55,841 nucleotides of DNA, taken from contig NZ_FNAE01000010.1 in assembly GCF_900101755.1 (NCBI RefSeq), positions 1 through 55,841 on the forward strand, written 5' to 3'. This stretch comes from Ectopseudomonas alcaliphila. GTDB lineage: Bacteria; Pseudomonadota; Gammaproteobacteria; Pseudomonadales; Pseudomonadaceae. The notes beneath the pieces were generated by a model that was given only the letters and a program-made list of their open reading frames with translations, did no database searches and was not told the DNA's origin. The translations under genes and the position numbers were made by a program. Shown piece after piece: positions 45,253 through 53,503 of the stretch (its first letter is position 1; the number at the start of each line of letters is the position of its first letter).

Positions 45253-45966
45253 TCACTCCGTCAGCGTCATCAGGATATCGGCATACCAGGTGCAGTTAAG
45301 GCCCAGGGCTTCGTCCTGATCCTCATCGCGATCGCCCAGCAGGCGCGTGGAGTGGATGCCCAGCAGGTGCCAGGGCAGTTCACCATCGACGCTGGCGCGT
45401 GTGACCACCGGCGCGCCGCTGATGCCGCGATGGGTGCGGCCGTCGGTGAGAAAATAGCCCAGCCCCTGGAAACGCAGCCCGAACGACGACGCCAGCCCGG
45501 CATGGCGCGCCACCGGCATGCGGTGCAGGGTGTCCTGAAAGCCCAGAGGGAAGCCCACCACCAGCAGGGTCGAGCCGATCTCCACATGCTCATCGGCCTG
45601 TAACAGGTGCTGCTCGGTGAAGGCCTGGTAGACGCTGCCTGACGGCAGCGCCGAACGATCCAGTTCGATCACTGCCACGTCGATCTCGCCGGCACCATCG
45701 ATGCCCTGGCGCCACAGACGTTCGTCGCCGTCGTAGAGAGCCACGGTGAAGTCGGCGGTGCTGGCCAGATTCTCGGCATCGGTGTGCAGTTCGATCTGCA
45801 GGGCGTCGGGTTGATGGCCGCTGGGCTCGTCGAGCACCACATGGCGGCTGGTGACCAGAAACAGCCGCTGATCACGGCTGAAGAAGAAGCCGCTGGCGTT
45901 GGTCAGTACCTGCCCAGCCGCCAGGGTGGAAATGCGTGTTGCGCTCAGCATCAGGGAGTCGATCAT
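45253..45966 (-). CDS. trypsin-like serine protease
   Basis: 237-aa chymotrypsin-fold protein. Likely triad: H in VTSRHVVL near 42, D in DVAVIELDRS near 97, S in RGISGAPVV near 185 (GxSGxP, with the usual GDSGGP changed to GISGAP). No signal peptide and no PDZ domain, so possibly a cytoplasmic or specialised peptidase. No family name can be given. Flanked on both sides by REP elements. Confidence 0.75.
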   Translation of the reverse strand: MIDSLMLSATRISTLAAGQVLTNASGFFFSRDQRLFLVTSRHVVLDEPSGHQPDALQIELHTDAENLASTADFTVALYDGDERLWRQGIDGAGEIDVAVIELDRSALPSGSVYQAFTEQHLLQADEHVEIGSTLLVVGFPLGFQDTLHRMPVARHAGLASSFGLRFQGLGYFLTDGRTHRGISGAPVVTRASVDGELPWHLLGIHSTRLLGDRDEDQDEALGLNCTWYADILMTLTE

Positions 45967-46052
45967 GGCCGGGGCCTCCTGCCGGTCAGTGGCCTATCGA
46001 CTGACTGCCAAATCCGTGACTGGTTCGCCTGATTGCATCGGCCCTCTGCCAT

Positions 46053-46184
46053 GGTGGATGTAAAAAGCGACATCCACCTTACGAGGCTGACGCGACACGC
46101 AGCATGGGGCGGTAGGGTGCGCCGTGCGCACCGTGGTGGCTACGGCGATTCGACGGTGCGCAGGGCGGCCCCGCGACACCCTAC
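46053..46184. repeat. REP elements between protease gene and plsB
   Basis: Hairpin GGTGGATGT / ACATCCACC at 46053-46078, and a GTAGGGTGCGCC-type REP at 46112-46132 with an imperfect inverted relative ending at about 46184. Confidence 0.75.
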
Positions 46185-46193
46185 GTCCAGCGA

Positions 46194-48677
46194 TTACGGC
46201 GCGGTCGGCTCATCCTCGTTGCGATCGAGCGCCACCTGGCGGATCGACAGGCGAATCTCCGCTGGCAGCACGCGCTTGGCGGCGCCTTCGGCCAGCTCGC
46301 TGAGCAGCGGGTGATGGCTGAGCTTGCCGGCTTCGTCCTGGCGCAGCACGCCCTGATCCAGCAGGCTCTGGATGAAGTGGCGGAACAGGCTCTTGTCGAA
46401 GAACTCCGGCGCATTGAGGCCATGCAGGATCGACAGGCGCTGGGCCATGACCGTGCACAGGTCTTCCAGCTCCTCGGCGCTGATCGCGTTCTGCCCGGCG
46501 TTGAGCAGCAGGGCGATGGCCATGTAGAAGCGCTGCAGGGTCTGCGCCACCGAACGCGACAGCAACGTCAGCAGCACGAACTGGCGCGAGCTGGGCGCCG
46601 GACGCACGTACACGTCGCCCTCGACCTTGAGCAGGCCCTGCTCGACGAAGGCGGCCAGCCACTGGTCGATCACGCCTTCCAGCTCGCTCTGTTCCCAGCG
46701 GATGAACAGCTCGGACTGCAGATAGGGGTACAGCGCGCCGGCATAGCGCAGGATCTGCTCGCGGCTGATCCGTGCGCTGCTCTGGAAGAAGCTCGCCAGC
46801 AGCGCCGGCAGGGCGAAGATGTGCAGCACGTTGTTGCGGTAGTAGGTCATCAGGACGGCGTTCTGCTCGTCCAGATAGAGAATCTTGCCCAGTGCGTCCT
46901 TTTGCTCGGCCAGCAGATCCATGCCTTTGACGTGCTCGATCAGCGCCGCGCCGTCGCCTTCCGGCAGGGTGGTGTGCGGCGAGTAGGGCACCGCGCGCAG
47001 CAGCGCCAGATACAGGTCGAGCACGCGCGCCAGGGCACGGTCGTCCAGGGCCAGCTTGCTGGTGGACAGCAGCGCCAGGGCCACCAGATTGACCGGGTTG
47101 ATCGAGGCGGCCTCGTTGAGGTGACGCGCCACGCGCTCACCCAGGCGATTGGTGGTGTCATTGAGCCAGGCCGGGCGGTACTGCGGGCCCAGCTCCTGCT
47201 GGCGCCAGCCGGGCTGCTGCTGGTCGAGGAATTCGGCCAGCTTGATCGGCTCGCCGAAGTTCACCGAGACCTGGCCGAAGCGCTGCTTGAGTGCGCCGAG
47301 CACCTTGAACAGGTCGAAGATCGACTCCTTCTTCTTGCTCGCGCCACGCAGCTCGCCCAGGTAGGTGCGGCCTTCCAGGACGCGCTCGTAGCCGATGTAC
47401 ACCGGCACGAAAACGATGGGCAGGCGGTTGCTACGCAGGAAGCTGCGCAGGGTGATGGCCAGCATGCCGGTCTTCGGCCGCAGCATGCGCCCGGTGCGCG
47501 AGCGGCCACCCTCGACGAAATATTCGACCGGGAAGCCCTTGCTGAACAGGGTGTGCAGGTACTCGTTGAACACCGCGGTGTACAGCGGGTTGCCCTTGAA
47601 GGTACGGCGCATGAAGAAGGCGCCGCCACGGCGCAGCAGGCCGCCGATCACCGGCATGTTGAGGTTGATGCCGGCAGCGATGTGCGGCGGCGTCAGGCCA
47701 TTGCGGAACAGCAGGTAGGACAGCAGCAGGTAGTCGATATGGCTGCGGTGGCAGGGCACGTAGATCACTTCGTGACCCTGGGCGATGTCACGCACGCCTT
47801 CGATGTTGTGCACCTTGATGCCGTCGTAGATCTTGTTCCAGAACCAGCTCAGCACCAGTTCGAGGAAGCGGATCACCGTGTAGGTGTAGTCCGAGGCGAT
47901 CTCGTTGCCATAGCGCAGAGCCTGGGCTTCGGCCTTTTCCAGGCTGATCTTCTCGCGCTCGGCTTCATCAATGATGGCCTGGCGCACCATCGGGTCATGC
48001 ACCAACCCTTTGACCAGATTGCGCCGGTGCGACACGTCCGGGCCGATCACCGCCGCCTTCTGGTTGCGGAAGTGCACGCGCAGGATGCGGTGCACCATGC
48101 GCAGGGTGCGTTCCTGGCCCTTGTCCTGCTCGACCAGCTCGCGCAGGTGAATCGGCGTGGAGAACTGCACGCGGGTCTTGCGCCCGAGGATCAGGATGCT
48201 GACCAGCCGGCGCAGGCGCCCGGTCACCGCCCAGCTGTCGGCGAACAGCAGTTTCCAGGGGCTGGTTTCGCGATCCGGCGACTGGCCCCAGAACACGCTG
48301 ACCGGCACGATCTGCGCGTCATCCACCGCATGCTGGCTGAGGGCGGTGACCACGCGATCCAGGGTCGGCGAAATGCCGCGTTTGTCCTGGCGGCCGAACC
48401 AGTCCGGCTCCGGCGTCAGGTAGAAGAAGGCGGCGGGCTCGATGTGTTCCCCGACCGCTACCGGCAACACCGGGCGCGGCAGGCCGGCCTTGGTGCACTC
48501 GCGGTCGACCACCGCCAGGTCGCTCACCGACGGCTGCTGCAGCACGTAGAACACCGGCTTGCTGCGGTCGAGCTTGAGGGTGAAGGCGGACTGGTTGATG
48601 GTTTCCGAGCGTACCCAGAGGTACAGCAAGCGGCGCAACGATCCGAAGACGAGGCGGCGGAAGGGGGAACGGGTCAT
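46194..48677 (-). CDS. plsB: glycerol-3-phosphate acyltransferase
   Basis: 827-aa inner-membrane enzyme of phospholipid synthesis: acylates sn-glycerol-3-phosphate at position 1 from acyl-ACP or acyl-CoA. Full length for the family. Acyltransferase block I PCHRSHIDYLLLSY (HX4D), block II GAFFMRRTFKGNPLY, block III FVEGGRSRTGRMLRPK and block IV VPVYIGYERVLEG are in order in the middle third. Single gene, no operon partner. Confidence 0.96.
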   Translation of the reverse strand: MTRSPFRRLVFGSLRRLLYLWVRSETINQSAFTLKLDRSKPVFYVLQQPSVSDLAVVDRECTKAGLPRPVLPVAVGEHIEPAAFFYLTPEPDWFGRQDKRGISPTLDRVVTALSQHAVDDAQIVPVSVFWGQSPDRETSPWKLLFADSWAVTGRLRRLVSILILGRKTRVQFSTPIHLRELVEQDKGQERTLRMVHRILRVHFRNQKAAVIGPDVSHRRNLVKGLVHDPMVRQAIIDEAEREKISLEKAEAQALRYGNEIASDYTYTVIRFLELVLSWFWNKIYDGIKVHNIEGVRDIAQGHEVIYVPCHRSHIDYLLLSYLLFRNGLTPPHIAAGINLNMPVIGGLLRRGGAFFMRRTFKGNPLYTAVFNEYLHTLFSKGFPVEYFVEGGRSRTGRMLRPKTGMLAITLRSFLRSNRLPIVFVPVYIGYERVLEGRTYLGELRGASKKKESIFDLFKVLGALKQRFGQVSVNFGEPIKLAEFLDQQQPGWRQQELGPQYRPAWLNDTTNRLGERVARHLNEAASINPVNLVALALLSTSKLALDDRALARVLDLYLALLRAVPYSPHTTLPEGDGAALIEHVKGMDLLAEQKDALGKILYLDEQNAVLMTYYRNNVLHIFALPALLASFFQSSARISREQILRYAGALYPYLQSELFIRWEQSELEGVIDQWLAAFVEQGLLKVEGDVYVRPAPSSRQFVLLTLLSRSVAQTLQRFYMAIALLLNAGQNAISAEELEDLCTVMAQRLSILHGLNAPEFFDKSLFRHFIQSLLDQGVLRQDEAGKLSHHPLLSELAEGAAKRVLPAEIRLSIRQVALDRNEDEPTAP

Positions 48678-48948
48678 ACGGACTCTGCTTGTATGGCAAA
48701 ACGAGCGGTGGCTCGGGAAGGGCGCTAGTGTGCCGCAAGCCGCGTCTGGCGGGCAAAAAACTCTCGCGTCCAGGCGGTCAGCCCGACCAGCATGTCTGCG
48801 GCGTATGACGAAAAAACGGTCGACGACTCAGCACCCGTTGATCAACAGAACTGTAAAGCGGGTCTGGGGTTCCCGATCAGAATGCCGAGTCAGGCCGCCC
48901 CGATGGTGCGGATCCTCTCCTGACCTGCTGGTTGCGCCCGGGTGCCGG
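48678..48948. other. intergenic stretch upstream of plsB
   Basis: About 270 bp, then REP elements (next entry). I find no gene; it should hold the plsB promoter. Confidence 0.5.
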
Positions 48949-49080
48949 GTAGGAGCGAGCTCTGCTCGCGAAGCTTTTGTGCTTGGGGATTCGCGAGCAG
49001 AGCTCGCTACTACAGATGACCCTGTCGGATGGGCCGGGCGGCGATTCGCTTCAGCGTAGTAGGGTGGGCTTCAGCCCACC
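48949..49080. repeat. REP elements upstream of the EamA gene
   Basis: GTAGGAGCGAGCTCTGCTCG-type element at 48949-48972 and a matching inverted copy at 48990-49013, then a GTAGGGTGGGCTTCAGCCCA-type hairpin at 49059-49080. Confidence 0.8.
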
Positions 49081-49121
49081 AAGTTGTGATTTCGCAATCC
49101 ACTTGCTGCACCGCGAATCCC

Positions 49122-49964
49122 TCACGCCAACTTCATCACCACCACACCAGCCGCGATCACCGCGCACGCCAGCAGGCGAATCGGCCGCAGCGTCTCCTTG
49201 AGCAACACCACCCCCAGCAGCACGGCGAACACCACGCTGGTCTCGCGCAGGGCCGAGACCAATGCCACTGGCGCCTGGGTCATGGCCCAGATGACGATGG
49301 TGTAGGCGGCCATCGACATCGCTCCACCGGCCAGCCCGCCACGCCAGTGCGGGCCCAACTGCAGGAAGGCGCGCGGCCCACGGCTGATGAACAATACCGC
49401 CGCCATCACCACGCCGTTGACGGTGAACAGCCACAGCGAATAACTCAGCGTATCGCCATTGCTGCGTGCGCCCATGGCATCGCTGAGGGTGTAACCGGCG
49501 ATGAATAGTGCCGTCATCAACGCACAGACCAGCATCGCTCCCTGTGGCGCCTTGTGGTGGCCGCCGCGCAGCGCCATCAGCCAGATGCCCAGCACCAGAA
49601 CCAGCAATCCCAGCAACTGCAGGGCGCTGAGCCCGTCATGCAGGAGCAGCAGAGAAAGCAGGGCGACCATCAGTGGTGAGCTGCCTCGCGCAATCGGGTA
49701 GACCTGGCCGAGGTCGCCGTACTGGTAGGCGCGGGCAAGAAAGAAGTTGTAGCCGATGTGCAGCAGCGCCGAGAGTGCGATCCATGGCCAGGCCGAAGCC
49801 TGCGGCAGGGCCACAAATGGCAAGGCGCAAAGCGCCATCAGCCCTGCGCCTATCTGGATCAGCGTGGCGGTGAGGAAACGGTCGAGACCGATCTTGAGCA
49901 GGGCGTTCCAGCCGGCATGCAGGGCGGCGGCGGCGATGACGGCGAGAAAGACCGTGGTTTCCAA
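49122..49964 (-). CDS. EamA-family drug/metabolite transporter
   Basis: 280-aa inner-membrane protein with ten predicted helices in two EamA repeats (AALHAGWNALLK in the first, VALVSALRETSVVFAVLLGV in the second). Substrate unknown; members export amino acids or other metabolites. The frame starts with TTG at 49964 after GAGG; no ATG start is better. Monocistronic. Confidence 0.85.
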   Translation of the reverse strand: METTVFLAVIAAAALHAGWNALLKIGLDRFLTATLIQIGAGLMALCALPFVALPQASAWPWIALSALLHIGYNFFLARAYQYGDLGQVYPIARGSSPLMVALLSLLLLHDGLSALQLLGLLVLVLGIWLMALRGGHHKAPQGAMLVCALMTALFIAGYTLSDAMGARSNGDTLSYSLWLFTVNGVVMAAVLFISRGPRAFLQLGPHWRGGLAGGAMSMAAYTIVIWAMTQAPVALVSALRETSVVFAVLLGVVLLKETLRPIRLLACAVIAAGVVVMKLA

Positions 49965-50094
49965 GAAAGGCCTCTGGCTCGGGAGACAAGCGGTGCTGTG
50001 CGAAGCGCAGCAGCATCGCTGACGGCTGTGACAGGAAGAAGACTACTCCCTACTCACTGGCAGCGTCGACGCCGCGCATCGTTGCCAGAGCGCA

Positions 50095-50487
50095 TCAGAC
50101 TAAAGCGTGGCGTCGCGTGCTGAGCAGATAGAGCAGGGTAGATGCGATGACCAGGAGATCAAGCGCGATCACCGCAGCAGCGCTGGGCAGATACGGCTGG
50201 CCATGAATCATCACCAGCGTGACGAATATCGCCTTGCTCAGCGCAGCAATGACGGCGCAGAGAACCCGGTGTTGCGGGCTCAGCGCACCATAGATCAACA
50301 GCACGCCCATCAGCCCCACCAGCGCCGACCAACTGCGAATGACCAGAGATTGCAACTGCCCGTCGAAGGAAGCGTCGAACATCGACTGCAGCGCTGCTTG
50401 CGGTGCAAATAGGCCGTAGAACATGGTGGCTGTGAGAACGCCGGATACCAGCATCAGCCATTTGAAATTGCGCGCAATGAAGTCCAT
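50095..50487 (-). CDS. four-helix membrane protein
   Basis: 130-aa protein with four predicted membrane helices (8-28, 48-68, 72-95, 100-122) and short loops. No family recognised. It is the last high-GC chromosomal gene before the integron region. Ends in a basic tail. Confidence 0.7.
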   Translation of the reverse strand: MDFIARNFKWLMLVSGVLTATMFYGLFAPQAALQSMFDASFDGQLQSLVIRSWSALVGLMGVLLIYGALSPQHRVLCAVIAALSKAIFVTLVMIHGQPYLPSAAAVIALDLLVIASTLLYLLSTRRHALV

Positions 50488-50582
50488 CAGCGTTTACGTC
50501 CTTGTTGGTATGGGCGGGGTGGAGCATAGCCTCAAAGCGAAGGCAATGGTCGCCGGTAGGATGGCGACTCATGGCTCCCCAG

Positions 50583-50903
50583 CACGCCGGAGAAGCGTAA
50601 GCGCTACATAAACCCGCCAGCTGATAGCCAGCAGACCATAGCCCGCCTGACGTCGGGGGTAATCAAAAGGCGTGATGGTTTCTTGTGGCTGTGATTGTGA
50701 TGAGCAGCAGCACTGTCGGAACAGGCAAGTCCTGCTGCGGAACAAGGCCGATCACAATGATGATCCTTATGATCGATTGAACGCTTGGCCCCCGAATAGC
50801 CAGGCCAAGCATCCCCCGGAAGGCCGGATATACGGATGCAACCGCGCTGACGACAAGTGCAACGGAAAAGCGTTGCTCACTACTTGTGGGGAGAGTCCAT
50901 ACA
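50583..50903 (+). mobile_element. remnant of an IS1111-group element lacking the transposase
   Basis: From about 50629 to 50903 this closely matches 55451-55736, the noncoding right end of the intact element, including the right inverted repeat (GGGGAGAGTCCAT). It contains no transposase frame. Further left only CACGCCGGAGAAGC (50583-50596) matches the transposase tail, so a decayed stub may start there. Its right edge abuts the vestigial attC half at 50904-50914, as expected of insertion at the same attC position. A weak left-repeat-like ATGGCTCCCC at 50571-50580 leaves open a MITE-like origin. Confidence 0.85.
50641..50885 (+). ncRNA. solo bridge RNA/seekRNA-like module
   Basis: Second copy of the noncoding sequence that follows the IS1111-group transposase. 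Conserved: 5' hairpin from GCCCGCC, small hairpin CTGT-CGGA-ACAG (50713-50724), GATC-CTTAT-GATC, the 20-base block GATCGATTGAACGCTTGGCC (50771-50790), and an 8-bp stem GCTTGGCC / GGCCAAGC. The two loops differ from the other copy. Transcription not shown. Confidence 0.5.
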
Positions 50904-50914
50904 CGTTGTGAGGC
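50904..50914 (-). repeat. vestigial attC half-site
   Basis: CGTTGTGAGGC beside the IS remnant corresponds to the R box half CGCTTGTTAGGC left by the intact IS at 55737-55748, with one base lost and one changed. It marks the far end of the cassette array. Confidence 0.55.
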
Positions 50915-50987
50915 TGGCCATAAGCAGTAGTTTACTGCCGTACAGCGCCGGAAGAGACATTGATGTTAAACCCCCATGCCGTCCCCT

Positions 50988-51404
50988 TTATTTGCAATCG
51001 CTTACGCGCAGGGCATCGAATTGATACTCCATCTCAATTCTTCCCATCGTAAGAAAGGCGCTGCCGCTGAAATGAGTATCGTCCCACATGATCGAACCAA
51101 CCGTAGTTCGGGTAACAAAGTCTGTCTTGCACTCTGTACGCCACTCAGCCTCTCCATCAGCCTCTGATAAAATCTCAGCGTCACAGTTTTTTTGCATCAA
51201 TTTATCTTCCATTTTTAGTAAAAGCGTAGGAAGGTCTTCCACATCTGTATCGCTATAACAGGTCTGGGTCTTGACTGAATTGTCGGCAATGCCAGAAGTG
51301 ATTTCATACATTCCAGGACGCACGATTTGCCTTTCTGTCGAAAATACTAAGCTAGAAACAGAACATAGTAAGCATGTTGTTACAGCTACGAATAACTTAT
51401 CCAT
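50988..51404 (-). CDS. cassette gene: DUF3617-like exported protein
   Basis: 138-aa protein with signal peptide (cleavage near LVFST, residue 22) and a DUF3617-like domain (RPGMYEITSGIADNSVKTQTC, and Cys residues in KNCDAEIL, RTECKTD and VSDCK). Function of the family unknown; likely periplasmic. AT-richer than the chromosome. Its 170-bp leader carries a promoter-like palindrome (51450-51465), uncommon for cassette genes. Confidence 0.75.
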   Translation of the reverse strand: MDKLFVAVTTCLLCSVSSLVFSTERQIVRPGMYEITSGIADNSVKTQTCYSDTDVEDLPTLLLKMEDKLMQKNCDAEILSEADGEAEWRTECKTDFVTRTTVGSIMWDDTHFSGSAFLTMGRIEMEYQFDALRVSDCK

Positions 51405-51449
51405 TTCACTTCCTATGAAAAAAATTGATGGGCAGATGGAGGGCGAGCA

Positions 51450-51465
51450 GTATAATAAATTATAC
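51450..51465 (-). promoter_or_regulatory. cassette-borne promoter/operator palindrome
   Basis: GTATAAT-TT-ATTATAC on the minus strand: a 7-bp inverted repeat containing a perfect -10 hexamer TATAAT, 55 bp before the DUF3617-like gene. No strong -35 was found at standard spacing. Confidence 0.45.
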
Positions 51466-51573
51466 GCTGGCAGCAGTGTAGGTAATCTAGTTTGCGCGAA
51501 AGAGTTGTAATTTTCTGCGTATCAAGAATGCCTGGAGTTTCGGGGGGCTGGGAGTTCACGTCTGTCTGATGAT

Positions 51574-51648
51574 ACCTGATGTTTGGTTAAGGGACAGGCT
51601 TTGACCAGTCCCAGATAACACAGCGATTGGTTCAATCACTTGTTAGGT
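51574..51648 (-). repeat. attC site 1
   Basis: ACCTGAT ... GTTAGGT, about 75 bp, with inner boxes GGTTAAGG and GGTTCAATC. Degenerate outer box on the left. Read on the minus strand it follows the gene at 51731. Confidence 0.8.
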
Positions 51649-51730
51649 AGACAACGAAAAGTCTATCTGTGCGTGATAACAACAAGCCAGCGTTTCCTTG
51701 AGGGTATACGGATGATCATGGTTTGTACAC

Positions 51731-52189
51731 TTAGTACATTTGGTGAATAACTCGCAATTTGCAGCCTATGGCTGATTCCAGTTCAATGAGGAGATGGTCG
51801 GATATCTCACATCCTAGGTCGCTAAAACGTATAATGAATCGACTAAAGCCCATGGGCCACTTATAACGAAAATCGTTTAGTGTTGATATTTGTCCGCAAC
51901 AGGGCATTGATATTGTACTGAGTCGGAACCCATCCTCATTTGAGTAATCTTGATCCATGAGGTCTTGCCAATATTCGACCTGAACTTCATTGCTACAATG
52001 TGGGCAATGGATAGACTCAAAATTTTCCCCGCAATCCCTGAAGGCGATGTGCTCATCGGTCTCGAGTGTGATTTCTGGTACGTTTTGACGCCATGTTTTT
52101 TGAATCAGCGCAACTGCGGCTGTTTGAGACGCCTTGCTTGGGATGAATTCCGGGGTGGTAGGAATTAAACAAACATAGTGATCCGACAT
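51731..52189 (-). CDS. cassette gene: hypothetical zinc-ribbon-like protein
   Basis: 152-aa cytoplasmic protein, not recognised. CPHC in the middle and a later CCG could bind zinc (HCPHCSNEVQ ... MPCCGQIST). It begins DHYVCLIPTTPEFIPSKAS and ends in a beta-rich segment. ATG start; the preceding attC lies 6 bp upstream, so its ribosome site may come from the cassette end. Low GC. Confidence 0.7.
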   Translation of the reverse strand: MSDHYVCLIPTTPEFIPSKASQTAAVALIQKTWRQNVPEITLETDEHIAFRDCGENFESIHCPHCSNEVQVEYWQDLMDQDYSNEDGFRLSTISMPCCGQISTLNDFRYKWPMGFSRFIIRFSDLGCEISDHLLIELESAIGCKLRVIHQMY

Positions 52190-52195
52190 TTGTAC

Positions 52196-52262
52196 ACCTA
52201 ACGTTTGGCTAAGAGGCGGGCTTTAGCCCGTCCCAGTGAGCGATTTCAGCAAGTTGTTATGC
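52196..52262 (-). repeat. attC site 2
   Basis: ACCTAAC ... GTTATGC, about 67 bp; central stem GGCGGGCTTTAGCCCGTCC. Slightly degenerate right box. Belongs to the cassette of the gene at 52267. Confidence 0.8.
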
Positions 52263-52266
52263 ATGT

Positions 52267-52542
52267 CTAGCTGAACAAGCCAGCGATTGCACTTGTTATA
52301 CCTTCGATAATTGCTAAAATCCCGTCGATCATGGCTTCAAAGGTGCCGATAACTATCTCCAGAATTCCCTCGTTGCTCTGAACAGAAAGTGCAGCTGCTC
52401 CGGCAACGGAAATAGCCATAGCTGCCATAGCAACGGAGCTGAAGCCCACAACCATAATGTAAATTGCAGAACTTATAAGCAGGGCAGCGCAAAGCGAATT
52501 AAAGGCTCTCAGTAATTTTGATCGCTCTACTTTCTTTTTCAT
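52267..52542 (-). CDS. cassette gene: small hydrophobic protein
   Basis: 91-aa protein: basic N-terminus (MKKKVERSK), two membrane-spanning stretches (about 15-55) and a C-terminal amphipathic or hydrophobic helix rich in I and A (GILAIIEGITSAIAGLFS). No family recognised. Stop codon is 4 bp from attC site 2. Confidence 0.65.
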   Translation of the reverse strand: MKKKVERSKLLRAFNSLCAALLISSAIYIMVVGFSSVAMAAMAISVAGAAALSVQSNEGILEIVIGTFEAMIDGILAIIEGITSAIAGLFS

Positions 52543-52583
52543 TTTCAGATCCGTTTGTAATTGAGTGAGAAATACTAAATATG

Positions 52584-52654
52584 CATGGTCTTTGGATAAG
52601 GGTGGTTAGCTCATTTCATTTCGCGCTGCGAACGGTTTGAGCCACTAGCTAGAC
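52584..52654 (-). repeat. attC site 3 (degenerate)
   Basis: Left box reads about CATGGTC before TTTGGATAAG; right part CGGTTTGAGCCACTAGCTAGAC is clear. Central palindrome largely lost. Probably poorly active. Confidence 0.6.
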
Positions 52655-52708
52655 CCATGCAATCGAATGCTCCAGCGGCAAGGGCAGGCCTATATAAGCT
52701 GGGTAGGG

Positions 52709-53029
52709 TCATTTTGAATCTCCACAGCTCCAGCAAGACATGAAATTGCCAGGGTTGCTTTCCTTACATCTTTTACACAACCACTCAATTTCACTATGTG
52801 AATTATTTGATTCTTGTTCGTGCTGATAACGCCCTACTAATTTAGCAGCAATCTCAAATTGCTCAGGGTGTACCCAGAGTTCAGGATGTATTGATTTATT
52901 GAAAGAAATAATTGAGCGAATAGAACTCTGGTGCTCATTTAATATTTTTGTGGTGACGCCATTGCTTTGCAGATAGCCGGCTATCAAGTTGACCTGAATG
53001 AGGCTGTCAGACTCTAATAGTTTTCGCAC
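52709..53029 (-). CDS. cassette gene: DUF2007-like domain fused to a RanBP2-type zinc finger
   Basis: 106-aa protein. Residues 1-68 resemble DUF2007 (LIQVNLIAGYLQSNGVTTKILNEH, ELWVHPEQFEIAAKLV), a small domain found with signalling or protein-quality proteins. The C-terminus WLCKRCKESNPGNFMSCWSCG is a W-x-C-x2-C ... C-x2-C zinc finger. GTG start. The AGGTG acting as ribosome site lies in the attC end. Function unknown. Confidence 0.75.
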   Translation of the reverse strand: MRKLLESDSLIQVNLIAGYLQSNGVTTKILNEHQSSIRSIISFNKSIHPELWVHPEQFEIAAKLVGRYQHEQESNNSHSEIEWLCKRCKESNPGNFMSCWSCGDSK

Positions 53030-53038
53030 AATTAAAGC

Positions 53039-53114
53039 ACCTAATGTTTGAGTAAGGGGCGGGTTTTAGCACGTACCGGTGAGCGAGGTGAGCGGTTTTA
53101 ACCACTAGCTAGGT
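53039..53114 (-). repeat. attC site 4
   Basis: ACCTAAT ... GCTAGGT, 76 bp, inner boxes GAGTAAGG and GGTTTTAACC. Confidence 0.8.
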
Positions 53115-53422
53115 GTACGCTTACGCCGGCCATATTTTTTCTGAAGGCTTTTCCATTGCATTTTTTCGTGCCACCGCAACCAAAGGCAAATGGCAATGGC
53201 GACGGCACACACCAGTACAAAAGCAAGAAAGCCATACCAATTAAACTGTACTAGCCAGAAGGTTCGATATGTTTCTAGCCCTTTGCCAGCGATGATCATG
53301 TGGATGGCTGTATAGGTCATGTGTATGAGCCATAAGATGCCACCTAGACCACAGGTGGCAACGCCGTAGAAGACCAGTTTGCCTCTGGATCTTGTCTGCG
53401 AAGGTTCCGCAGGTTCTTCCAT
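53105..53422 (-). CDS. cassette gene: two-helix membrane protein
   Basis: 105-aa protein with membrane helices at about 16-44 and 62-85 and a strongly basic C-terminal tail (KSLQKKYGRRKRTPS). No family recognised. Its 3' end overlaps attC site 4. Confidence 0.65.
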   Translation of the reverse strand: MEEPAEPSQTRSRGKLVFYGVATCGLGGILWLIHMTYTAIHMIIAGKGLETYRTFWLVQFNWYGFLAFVLVCAVAIAICLWLRWHEKMQWKSLQKKYGRRKRTPS

Positions 53423-53428
53423 GAGTGC

Positions 53429-53503
53429 ACCTAACGTTTGTTAAGGGGCGGGCGTTGGCCCGTCCCAGTGAGCGCAGCGAACGGTTTGAACCACTAGTCA
53501 AGG
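53429..53503 (-). repeat. attC site 5
   Basis: ACCTAAC ... GTCAAGG, 75 bp; central GGGCGGGCGTTGGCCCGTCC. Right box degenerate. Confidence 0.8.

Noticed and set aside
44884..46184. CRISPR-like repeats
   Set aside because: Repeats are inverted hairpins of several families without regular spacers or cas genes; they are REP elements.
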